A DNA stretch of 13,670 nt, taken from the NCBI GenBank assembly GCA_031258755.1, contig JAIRMK010000093.1, positions 1 through 13,670 of the forward strand, in the 5' to 3' direction. A model generated the notes under the pieces. That model was not told the DNA's origin, made no database searches, and saw only the letters and a program-made list of their open reading frames with translations. Positions 8,311-13,670 of the stretch are shown in pieces (position 1 is the first letter of the stretch; each line of letters opens with the position of its first letter). Origin of the DNA: Prevotellaceae bacterium. GTDB lineage: Bacteria > Bacteroidota > Bacteroidia > Bacteroidales > UBA932. A program made the translations under genes and the position numbers.

Positions 8311-10416
8311 TTAAGGAAGCAGTTTTTCATAAATAAACCGCAAGGTCAACTGATGGTTGTGTTCACGTTTAGTGCCCCGGTAGCCATGCCGGCTTTCGGG
8401 ATAAATCATCAATTCAAAATCCTTGTGCAAATCCTCGAGCGACGATACCAGCTGAAAAGTGTTCTGGGCATGTACATTTTCGTCGCACAGGCCGTGGGTG
8501 AGCAAAAGCCGCCCCTCCAGTTTCCCGGCATGGGTGAGCGCGGAAGCCGCTTTGTAGCCTTCGGGGTTTTCGGCCGGGGTGTCCATATAACGTTCGGTGT
8601 ACACCGCATCGTAAAGCAGCCAGTCGGTTACACTGCCGCCGGCGATGCCGTGGGTAAACACACCTGCCCCATAAGTCAGTGCATAACAGGTGAGATAGCC
8701 GCCATAACTGAAGCCGGTGATCAGGATTTTTTCCGGATCGGCCTGGCCGTGTTCCACCAACCATTTCACCGCCTGCGTATAATCTTTGATTTCCCAGTAT
8801 CCCAGGTTGCGGTGCATGTAATTTTGTCCTGTTTTCCCGTTATGCCCGCTGCCGCGATGGTCAATAACCGCTTGAATTACGCCATCACGCGCCAGCTGGA
8901 GGGTTTCGTCGTTCGTGTTGTGCCAACCCTCCCGCACACTCATGGCGTTGGGGCCGCCATAAATCGACAGGATGACCGGATATTTTTTCCCCTCTTCCCT
9001 GTTTAGCGGCCAGGTTACGCGCACCGGAAGGTCGAACAACCCATCTTCACTGTGCAGCACTACGAAGTTGGTTTCAGGATTTTTACATTTTTTTAAATCA
9101 TAATTTTTAGTGTCTTGAAGTTCCTTAATTAATCTTCCACTTGAGGTGTATAAGACCACTTTCGGCGGTGTGGTTACATCCGAATAAGTGGTTACAAAAT
9201 ACTTTCCGTCGGGCGACAGGGAAATGTGGTGGGTATAATGCCCGAACGACAACCGTTGCGGGTTTTTTCCGTCCACGCCCACCCTGTAAAAATCCACACA
9301 GCCCACGTGGTCTTTATAGCAGGTAAAGTAAACCGTTTCCTCCTGTTCGTCCACACGCAGCACTTCTAGCACGGTGTAGCTTCCTGATGTAATTGCGTTT
9401 ACCCGCTTTCCGTTAATATCGTGTAAATACAGGTGGTTCCAGCCGCTCTTGTCGCTTTGCAGCACAAACCCTTTCCCCGAATTCAGGAAGCGGATGCGCG
9501 GTTCGTCGTCAATAGCGATCCAGGTGGGCTGGGTTTCTTCATATATTTCGCGCAAGGCGCCGGTCGCAAGTTCCATTTCCAACAGTTGAAGGTGATTTTG
9601 TCCGTGGTTGAGCCATTGCAGCCACAATGCCTTGCTGTCGGGACGCCAATAAGGAAGCCCAAAATAGAAGTTATCCTCACTTTCCGGCTTAGCCCACACC
9701 ACCGTACCCCCATCGCGTTTCACCACGCCGGTTCGCACTTGCGGCACCGGTTCGCCGGACTTGGGGTAGCGTATTGTTTCCACGTAGCCGTCCTGGCCGG
9801 GACTGTCGGTGATGGTAAACAGCGGCACGCGGCTGTCGTCCGTCCTGAAAAATGCCAAATATTCACTATTGGGCGACCACCAGAAGGCGCGATATTGGCT
9901 TCCACGCCCCAGGATTTCTTCCATATACACCCACGAAGCAAAACCGTTGAGGATGACGTTGCTGCCATCGGTCGTCAGGCGGGTTTCTTTTTTGTCGGAC
10001 AGGCGAATGGTGTAAAGGTTATTGTTGCGGGTAAAGGCTACATATTGATTATCAGGCGACAGCGTGGGGTTTTTTTCTTCTTCCGGCGTATGAGTAAGCT
10101 GTTCTTTTTGCTTATTGTGATGATTTAAATAAATATCTCCATCGCTCATTTCCACAGTTATTTTATTATCATCATCTAAACTTTCTTCAACCGTTCCTAC
10201 TGTTCCGGTCTTCATATCAACTGTAACTATTTTATTTTCAGCATCAGTAAAAACGATTTTATCCGTCAACCAACGGGATACGCGCCATGCCGGTTTGGCC
10301 ACGCATGAGCCATTATCTTTGTTTTTTTCTGCAGATAAATGGCTTTGTTGCGCTAACAAACAAATGTTTATAAATAAACCAAGAACTGAAAGTGAAATTT
10401 TATGCAACTGACTCAT
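8311..10416 (-). CDS. Dipeptidyl-peptidase IV-type serine peptidase (family S9B)
   Basis: Exported peptidase of 701 residues that should release dipeptides (or tripeptides, as in the prolyl tripeptidyl peptidases of related bacteria) from peptide N-termini. After the signal peptide (about 1-23) comes the DPP-IV N-terminal eight-bladed propeller (about 40-450), including the double-Glu substrate-anchor motif WVYMEEI (Glu166-167). The C-terminal alpha/beta-hydrolase part carries IYGGP, GFSYGGY (catalytic Ser570), YDAVYTERYM (Tyr602 and Tyr606, as in DPP IV), HGLCDENVH (Asp645) and SRHGYRG (His677). The full catalytic triad is present. I chose ATG at 10416: a TTG two codons upstream is possible but less likely, and a promoter box fits 10416. 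It stands alone between unrelated loci, with no sign of operon linkage. It probably serves amino acid nutrition; tri- versus dipeptidyl specificity is undecided. Confidence 0.95.
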   Translation of the reverse strand: MSQLHKISLSVLGLFINICLLAQQSHLSAEKNKDNGSCVAKPAWRVSRWLTDKIVFTDAENKIVTVDMKTGTVGTVEESLDDDNKITVEMSDGDIYLNHHNKQKEQLTHTPEEEKNPTLSPDNQYVAFTRNNNLYTIRLSDKKETRLTTDGSNVILNGFASWVYMEEILGRGSQYRAFWWSPNSEYLAFFRTDDSRVPLFTITDSPGQDGYVETIRYPKSGEPVPQVRTGVVKRDGGTVVWAKPESEDNFYFGLPYWRPDSKALWLQWLNHGQNHLQLLEMELATGALREIYEETQPTWIAIDDEPRIRFLNSGKGFVLQSDKSGWNHLYLHDINGKRVNAITSGSYTVLEVLRVDEQEETVYFTCYKDHVGCVDFYRVGVDGKNPQRLSFGHYTHHISLSPDGKYFVTTYSDVTTPPKVVLYTSSGRLIKELQDTKNYDLKKCKNPETNFVVLHSEDGLFDLPVRVTWPLNREEGKKYPVILSIYGGPNAMSVREGWHNTNDETLQLARDGVIQAVIDHRGSGHNGKTGQNYMHRNLGYWEIKDYTQAVKWLVEHGQADPEKILITGFSYGGYLTCYALTYGAGVFTHGIAGGSVTDWLLYDAVYTERYMDTPAENPEGYKAASALTHAGKLEGRLLLTHGLCDENVHAQNTFQLVSSLEDLHKDFELMIYPESRHGYRGTKREHNHQLTLRFIYEKLLP

Positions 10417-10445
10417 AAGCAAATTATGTATTTGTTAAGTAGCCT

Positions 10446-10453
10446 CAAAGATA
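10446..10453 (-). promoter_or_regulatory. Candidate -7 promoter box of the peptidase gene
   Basis: On the minus strand TATCTTTG matches TAnnTTTG and lies 29 bp upstream of the chosen ATG, the same spacing as the sigma-gene box. No strong TTTG-like -33 element is seen at the usual distance, so support rests on the -7 box and its position. Confidence 0.45.
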
Positions 10454-10532
10454 AGAAAAAACAAATATTTTTCCGCCACATACTCAACAAACCGATACTT
10501 TGTTTTGAACAACATGATCATTTCCCGGAACG

Positions 10533-10565
10533 AAAAAAGGTCGTCAAAAGATTTTTTTGACAACC
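10533..10565 (-). terminator. Rho-independent terminator on the minus strand
   Basis: On the minus strand GGTTGTCAAAA pairs with TTTTGACGACC (11 bp with one G-T wobble, 5-nt loop) and is followed directly by six T residues. This would stop minus-strand transcripts arriving from the FISUMP gene region before they enter the peptidase gene. The hairpin sits inside a longer imperfect inverted repeat bounded by GGAACG and CGTTCC (10527-10578). It is about 270 bp beyond the FISUMP stop, a long 3' tail for that transcript. Confidence 0.65.
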
Positions 10566-10591
10566 TTAATTCCGTTCCAGCCCTGCAAGAT

Positions 10592-10614
10592 TGTCTTTTC
10601 CGTCCGAAAAGACA
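10592..10614. repeat. Perfect 9-bp hairpin
   Basis: TGTCTTTTC and GAAAAGACA form a perfect 9-bp stem around a 5-nt loop (CGTCC). No T-run follows on either strand, so it is not a standard terminator. It lies 13 bp from the terminator-like inverted repeat. It may protect a transcript end or be part of a small mobile or repeat element; no function can be assigned. Confidence 0.55.
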
Positions 10615-10675
10615 CAGGATTTGCAGTAGAAACATTTTTTCAATCCGATTTATTTATTGTTGTTTTACAGATATC

Positions 10676-10834
10676 AGAACCATTAGATGTTAGATTATTA
10701 GATATAGAACATAGACATTTTTTAGTTAAGAGTTAAGAACGAAGAATTTTTTACTGCTTACAGTTTCTGCTTACTGCTACTTTCCTTTCTCCCTTTCCCC
10801 GTTCTCCGACAATTAGTCACATTAGCACATTGAT
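10676..10834. repeat. Degenerate word-like repeats downstream of the FISUMP gene
   Basis: This gene-free stretch is built from short reiterated words: TTAGAT/TTAGAT-like units near 10685-10705, TTAAGAGTTAAGAAC near 10727, CTTACTGCT-type units at 10751-10783, and ATTAGTCACATTAGCACATTG from 10812. Variants of the last two recur near the upstream gene (13345-13375, 13535-13556, 13562-13592). The remaining part of the 412-bp gap (10423-10675) holds only the promoter box, terminator and hairpin listed separately. Short open frames here overlap those hairpins and look non-coding. Confidence 0.55.
10751..10783 (+). repeat. Dispersed CTGCTTACTGCTACTTT-type repeat, copy 1
   Basis: Made of a degenerate 7-nt unit (CTTACTG/CTGCTTA). 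Its last 18 bases match the end of the copy at 13562-13592 at 17 of 18 positions. It is in the same orientation as that copy and opposite to the copy inside the gene at 13345-13375. Confidence 0.6.
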
Positions 10835-10837
10835 TTA
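10812..10837 (+). repeat. ATTAGTCACATTAGCACATT repeat, copy at the FISUMP gene end
   Basis: The motif overlaps the stop codon of the FISUMP gene. A close copy, ATTAGTCACATTAACACATT, lies at 13535-13556 upstream of the 467-residue gene, and a shorter copy, TTAGCACATTGAT, lies at 12058-12070 between the two genes. Read on the minus strand, it is a degenerate run of AATGTGNCT-like units. Confidence 0.6.
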
Positions 10838-12034
10838 ATCCTTTACACAGCGCACGACAAAAGCATGCGAACGATTGAGGAGGTAGCGCTGTACCGATGT
10901 ATTAGTGTTAATGAGAGCCCGGTACCATGCATTGGCACTATTCCCGACAGCGGAACTCCAATGGGCGACGGCGGCACCCCGACTGACAAAAGACGAAGCG
11001 TTTGGGCTGCGATTCCCTGCGGGCACCGCGGCGAAACCAAACTCATCAGTGCCTCTATTAGCGTCCTCTAACCACGACCCATCACCGGGGTCAGTAGTTG
11101 TAAATGTAGCAGCAGACTTCATCTTCTTCCCTGCATCAGTACCCCACCAACCAATACCGGTTTGACTCACCGTATAAGTCGTGTTCCCCTCCACCGCATC
11201 CAACATTTCGGCCCATTCCCGGTCGGTAGGCACGTGCCATCCCAAGGGACAAATTCCGCGACCACCTCCTTTTATAGCAGTGCCACCGCGTGCGTTGTTT
11301 TTGTTGCCATTATTCCCTGCAGTAGCAGCCTGACCGGAAGGAAAGTAATAGGGCGACACCCACGACTCATCCCACGTACTATTTGTCTTTGTTTCATCGG
11401 CATATTTCCCATCTACCATCATCGCCGTTTCCCACGTATATAAGGCGCCATACGTGTTACAATCCGCTTCACTACCCGAAGCAACAGATCTGCTCACCGG
11501 CGGACACCAATACGAACCTATCGCAGGAACACCGTTCGCAGTAGATGTAACCTGCTTACCATTCTCCTCGTAAGAATATGCATTATACGTCAAGTCTTTC
11601 GTATAATTCAAGTTCTGCGCAAACCACGTTCTGCCATCGGGCATCACCACCGTTTTATAACGCTTCCTGTCACGAGGATCAACAAAGGTAGCCGTAGCGC
11701 TGGTAACCGTGCCCGCCGTGAATGTACAGGCAAACACCGTCACCGTAAACTCATTCGATGACTGCCACTCACTGCAATCCGCCGACTTTGCCTGCCGGAC
11801 GTAACTATAAATCCCTGCCGCTTTATTGTTAGGCACCGTGTAGGTCGCCGCCGAAGCGTCGGCAAGTACTAATCCGTTTTCCACCCAACGATAGGTAGAA
11901 GCGCTCGAAGCAGCCACCGTACTGGCTATCGTATAGGGCGTGCCGGCACAAACTTCCGCACTTTGTGCAAAGGCAGTTTGAGTAATACTCCCAATAACTG
12001 CAAAAAGCAAAATTCTTTTCATAACTGTTTTCAT
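10835..12034 (-). CDS. Exported FISUMP-domain protein with an Ig/PKD-like domain
   Basis: Secreted or surface protein of 399 residues. A signal peptide (about 1-23, cleavage near TAFA-QS) is followed by an Ig/PKD-like module (VCAGTPYTIA...YRWVENGLVLADASAATYTVP...FTVTV, about 28-100). A FISUMP domain (Fibrobacter succinogenes major paralogous domain) spans about 118-398. Hallmarks are YKTVVMPDGRTWFAQNLNY, the GALYTWETAM segment, GICPLGWHVPTDREWAEML (260-278), FAAVPAGNR, HWSSAVGNSANAWYRAL and the terminal AFVVRCVKD. Function of the domain is unknown; surface display or adhesion is likely. It starts 37 bp after the 467-residue gene, and both proteins carry Ig-like modules and a C-x-F-TAG motif (here ACTFTAGTV), so they probably act together. 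An in-frame ATG at codon 5 (12022) is an alternative start. The end of the domain resembles the sites varied in C-type-lectin-like proteins. Confidence 0.88.
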   Translation of the reverse strand: MKTVMKRILLFAVIGSITQTAFAQSAEVCAGTPYTIASTVAASSASTYRWVENGLVLADASAATYTVPNNKAAGIYSYVRQAKSADCSEWQSSNEFTVTVFACTFTAGTVTSATATFVDPRDRKRYKTVVMPDGRTWFAQNLNYTKDLTYNAYSYEENGKQVTSTANGVPAIGSYWCPPVSRSVASGSEADCNTYGALYTWETAMMVDGKYADETKTNSTWDESWVSPYYFPSGQAATAGNNGNKNNARGGTAIKGGGRGICPLGWHVPTDREWAEMLDAVEGNTTYTVSQTGIGWWGTDAGKKMKSAATFTTTDPGDGSWLEDANRGTDEFGFAAVPAGNRSPNASSFVSRGAAVAHWSSAVGNSANAWYRALINTNTSVQRYLLNRSHAFVVRCVKD

Positions 12035-12057
12035 TTTATTTATTTTTTTAATTTAAC

Positions 12058-12070
12058 TTAGCACATTGAT
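12058..12070 (+). repeat. Short copy of the TTAGCACATTGAT repeat
   Basis: Thirteen bases identical to part of the repeat at the FISUMP gene end, sitting in the 37-bp gap between the two exported-protein genes, directly after the upstream gene's stop codon. Confidence 0.5.
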
Positions 12071-12071
12071 A

Positions 12072-13475
12072 TTATTGGCTTCTGCCAATGTATCCCGCGT
12101 TAAACGATACACACGCTGCAGGATAATCCGCAGCGCCTATCCGGCCGGAATAGAATGAACTGCAGGCTGCAGGCCTCGTGTTGGAGCCCACGCTCCCCGC
12201 TGTGAAATTCGGACACTCGCCGCCGATAATGACACAATTATTTACTGTATAATGTGCCGCTGTCCGGGCGCTCACACAACTGCTTTCCACCGCTGATACG
12301 GATTGTGCATAATACTTTGTGTCGTTACTATATAAAGGCGTCAACGGCAACACATTCCCTGTATACAGTAAATTTCCCTCAGCAGGCGCATCATACCACG
12401 CTACTGTCGCGTCACCGGATGCAGTAGCCTGCAACTGCCCGGGAAGCCCGAAACAAAACGTAGCATCAACCACCGTCGGCGCGGCTAACGGAACACCCGA
12501 CACCTCATGTGATCCGCTCATCGCCCACGCACAATACTGTTCGGTACTCACAGCGCGTGCCGTGTATATCCCCGCCACATTAAACGTACCGCTAAACGTA
12601 GCCGCACTACCTGCCCCTTCCAATTCCGAGCCAACAGGGCTGCCATTCCTGTACAATTGATATTTGGCGCCGGCCTGTGTCCCCGACAAAGCGACCGTAA
12701 CCCCCGCATCTGACCCCGCACAGAAACTTGAAGCCGACACAAGCAACGTCTGTACTGCAGGGACGATACATTTTATTATCCCCGGCGCACCAGTGGCGTC
12801 GGTAAAGTCTCGAACAGTATAACCTGCAGGCAGGGAGTAAGCATTGTACACTCGTTCTGATGCTGTGCCGCTACCTATATTCAGCACAAGGTCATACGGC
12901 GGCGTCCCTGTAAATGAGATATACGTGGGAGAAATATATTCCCCCACCGGCCGGTAATTCGAAGCATAGACGCATGCGCCGTGTAGGGGGCGGCTCTGAG
13001 AGCCGCCCGTACTAGCAGTCTCAGTAAGCAGTTGGACAGTGGCAGAAAAACTACCGGCACCGGAAGTTTTTGCGTTACCAACTACCCACACGCCTTTGTC
13101 GTTGCCGGGCTCTTCTCTCACTTTCCCCACGCCCGGCGCCGAAGTGGCCGTTAATGTGGCGCCCGCAGACAACAGCAAACGTTTCATCTTCCCGGCGTCG
13201 TTGTAATCCACAAACACCCACACCGTGTCGCTCCATATTGCCGGCATGGTGGGGTCGTTCTTATCCCAACTCACGTCGAAGGTCACCGTCCCGGCGTCCA
13301 TCGAAAGGTTTGTCACGGTTACGCCGTTCTGCGCCACTGCGCAGAAAGTGGCAGTAAGCAGTACCAGTAGGCAGGATAAATGCGCTACGCGCGATAAAGT
13401 CGCTGCGCGACCGGATAAATACCCTCTGGGCGATAAAAGTGTTCGCCGTTGGTTGCTTTCTCTAATGGTTGTCAT
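12072..13475 (-). CDS. Exported protein with Ig-like domains and C-terminal 17-residue repeats
   Basis: Unnamed 467-residue secreted protein. The signal peptide is odd: a 33-residue n-region precedes the hydrophobic core SCLLVLLTATFCAVA (cleavage near 48). Residues 13-44 are encoded by repetitive DNA described separately. Residues about 50-240 form a beta-rich domain (VTFDVSWDKNDP, DTVWVFVDYNDAGKMKRLLL, GACVYASNYRP, YISFTGTPPYDLV) of a type often found beside FISUMP genes in Bacteroidales, to my recollection. Two Ig-like modules follow (about 242-328 and 331-412), the second resembling Ig_7 (AAPTVVDATFCFGLPGQLQATASG, TKYYAQSVS). The tail has three units starting C-x2-F (from residue 421). No catalytic motif is seen, so a structural or adhesive surface role is likely. 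The ATG at 13475 is the only in-frame ATG before the mature protein. No clear promoter box lies upstream. It probably heads the operon with the FISUMP gene. Confidence 0.75.
   Translation of the reverse strand: MTTIRESNQRRTLLSPRGYLSGRAATLSRVAHLSCLLVLLTATFCAVAQNGVTVTNLSMDAGTVTFDVSWDKNDPTMPAIWSDTVWVFVDYNDAGKMKRLLLSAGATLTATSAPGVGKVREEPGNDKGVWVVGNAKTSGAGSFSATVQLLTETASTGGSQSRPLHGACVYASNYRPVGEYISPTYISFTGTPPYDLVLNIGSGTASERVYNAYSLPAGYTVRDFTDATGAPGIIKCIVPAVQTLLVSASSFCAGSDAGVTVALSGTQAGAKYQLYRNGSPVGSELEGAGSAATFSGTFNVAGIYTARAVSTEQYCAWAMSGSHEVSGVPLAAPTVVDATFCFGLPGQLQATASGDATVAWYDAPAEGNLLYTGNVLPLTPLYSNDTKYYAQSVSAVESSCVSARTAAHYTVNNCVIIGGECPNFTAGSVGSNTRPAACSSFYSGRIGAADYPAACVSFNAGYIGRSQ
12075..12215 (-). repeat. 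51-bp coding tandem repeat, 2.8 units
   Basis: Encodes residues 421-467: CPNFTAGSVGSNTRPAA, CSSFYSGRIGAADYPAA and a cut-off CVSFNAGYIGRSQ. Shared positions are Cys1, Phe4, Gly7, Gly10 and the closing Pro-Ala-Ala. The related CTFTAGTV occurs in the neighbouring FISUMP protein. The abrupt end in mid-unit suggests that repeat number has changed by slippage or that the gene was once longer. Confidence 0.7.
12983..13012. repeat. GC-rich near-palindrome inside the gene
   Basis: GGGCGGCTCT (12988-12997) and AGAGCCGCCC (12999-13008) are perfect 10-bp arms around one G, flanked by GTA and TAC that extend the symmetry. It lies in frame in the 467-residue gene and encodes about residues 155-165 (STGGSQSRPLH), inserted in an otherwise beta-rich domain. 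Next to it (13015-13032) is a partial copy of the CTGCTTACTG repeat. It looks like a small palindromic element that inserted without breaking the frame. Confidence 0.65.
13345..13375 (-). repeat. Dispersed repeat copy 2, encoding the signal-peptide core
   Basis: On the minus strand this 31-mer matches the plus strand of 13562-13592 at 26 of 31 positions without gaps. In the frame of the 467-residue gene it encodes SCLLVLLTATF (residues 34-44), the hydrophobic core of the signal peptide. Confidence 0.65.
13374..13438. repeat. Array of GATAAA motifs alternating with tiny hairpins
   Basis: Four GATAAA cores start at 13375, 13393, 13414 and 13432 (spacing 18, 21, 18). Between them lie three different perfect mini-stems, each with a 3-nt loop: GCGC-TAC-GCGC (13382-13392), GTCGC-TGC-GCGAC (13399-13411) and CCC-TCT-GGG (13422-13430). 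Stem sequences differ while the architecture is kept. The array lies in frame in the 467-residue gene and encodes residues 13-34 of the signal-peptide n-region. Confidence 0.75.
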
Positions 13476-13534
13476 ATTTATTAGTTATGTTTTTATCTAT
13501 TATCTAAAAGTCTTTGTTCTATTGTTTGTTTTTC

Positions 13535-13556
13535 ATTAGTCACATTAACACATTTG
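13535..13556 (+). repeat. ATTAGTCACATTAACACATT repeat, upstream copy
   Basis: Differs at one of 20 bases from the copy at 10812, in the same orientation. The two copies bracket the two-gene exported-protein unit. Confidence 0.6.
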
Positions 13557-13561
13557 TTTTT

Positions 13562-13592
13562 CCTGCCTACTGCCTCTGCTCACTGCTACTTT
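13562..13592 (+). repeat. Dispersed CTGCCTACTG-type repeat, copy 3
   Basis: Inverted relative to the copy at 13345-13375 (26 of 31 identical), with 186 bp between them that contain the gene start and the GATAAA array. It is in the same orientation as the copy at 10751-10783. Confidence 0.6.
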
Positions 13593-13594
13593 GC

Positions 13595-13608
13595 GTTCCG
13601 CGCGGAAC
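13595..13608. repeat. Perfect 14-bp palindrome GTTCCGCGCGGAAC
   Basis: Fully self-complementary, three bases after the dispersed repeat copy. It could be a protein-binding site or another of the small palindromic elements scattered here. Confidence 0.5.
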
Positions 13609-13670
13609 ACCATCCTCTCCTTTTTCACCGCACCTTCTCCGCGCGGGTTTGCCACCGCAACTCCCCACCC

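Larger units (their letters stand above)
13476..13670. other. Repeat-rich upstream region of the 467-residue gene
   Basis: No gene is seen to the window edge. The first 60 bases are AT-rich and should hold the promoter and ribosome-binding site, but no TAnnTTTG box is evident on the minus strand. Beyond them lie the two dispersed repeats (13535-13556 and 13562-13592) and a palindrome (13595-13608). The last 60 bases are C-rich and contain TCCGCGCGGG, similar to the palindrome core. Confidence 0.5.

Noticed and set aside
8353..9006. Plus-strand open frame of 217 codons
   Set aside because: It lies entirely antisense to the conserved peptidase gene, whose catalytic motifs are intact, and its translation resembles no known family.
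9433..10128. Plus-strand open frame of 231 codons
   Set aside because: It is antisense to the propeller part of the peptidase gene and has no recognisable domain or start signals.
10417..10422. Upstream TTG start for the peptidase
   Set aside because: It adds only two residues. ATG at 10416 is the better start codon and sits at a normal distance from the candidate -7 box.
10435..10693. Two short open frames on opposite strands in the gap before the peptidase gene
   Set aside because: They overlap the promoter box, the terminator and the hairpin, and their translations show no signal peptide or family motif.
12881..13357. Alternative open frames across the start of the 467-residue gene
   Set aside because: They are out-of-frame or antisense readings rich in Arg and Pro, as expected from GC-rich DNA, whereas the main frame gives coherent Ig-like and beta-rich domains.
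13374..13438. CRISPR array
   Set aside because: The repeated core is only 6 bp, the intervals are 18-21 bp and consist of hairpins rather than unique spacers, and the array lies inside a coding frame. No cas gene is present.

Overview
The window reads as a chromosomal segment of a Bacteroidota bacterium, most likely order Bacteroidales. The evidence is a SusC/SusD pair, an ECF sigma factor with a FecR-type anti-sigma factor, a BACON-domain lipoprotein, a FISUMP-domain protein, and two good matches to the Bacteroidales -7 promoter box TAnnTTTG. Genus cannot be fixed from the sequence. All nine supported genes lie on the minus strand, so transcription runs from high to low coordinates.

Right part (about 10.4-13.7 kb): two exported proteins that probably form an operon. 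One is a 467-residue protein with Ig-like domains and three short C-terminal repeats (12072-13475). The other is a FISUMP-domain protein (10835-12034). The DNA in and around this pair is full of short dispersed repeats and hairpins. Some lie inside the upstream gene and encode most of its signal peptide. A 412-bp gap downstream (10423-10834) holds degenerate word-like repeats, a strong minus-strand terminator and a second perfect hairpin.

Middle (8.3-10.4 kb): one free-standing gene for a secreted or periplasmic dipeptidyl-peptidase IV-type serine peptidase (family S9B), with its own candidate promoter.

Left part (0.1-8.2 kb): a complete trans-envelope signalling and uptake locus. The order is ECF sigma factor, FecR-like anti-sigma factor, SusC-type TonB-dependent transporter with an N-terminal STN signalling domain, short SusD lipoprotein, lipoprotein of the phosphodiester glycosidase (NAGPA) family, and a BACON lipoprotein that stops just as a beta-helix domain seems to begin. 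From susC onward the gaps are only 11-24 bp, which indicates one transcript. By analogy with known systems, a ligand bound by SusC/SusD would be signalled through the STN domain to FecR, releasing the sigma factor to transcribe the susC operon. No glycoside hydrolase is present. The only recognisable enzyme is the NAGPA-type protein, so a phosphodiester-linked sugar is a reasonable but unproven guess for the substrate.

The least ordinary features are the repeat-built signal peptide (13345-13438), the array of GATAAA motifs alternating with 3-nt-loop hairpins, a repeat pair in inverted orientation across the start of the same gene, and the early stop in the BACON gene.
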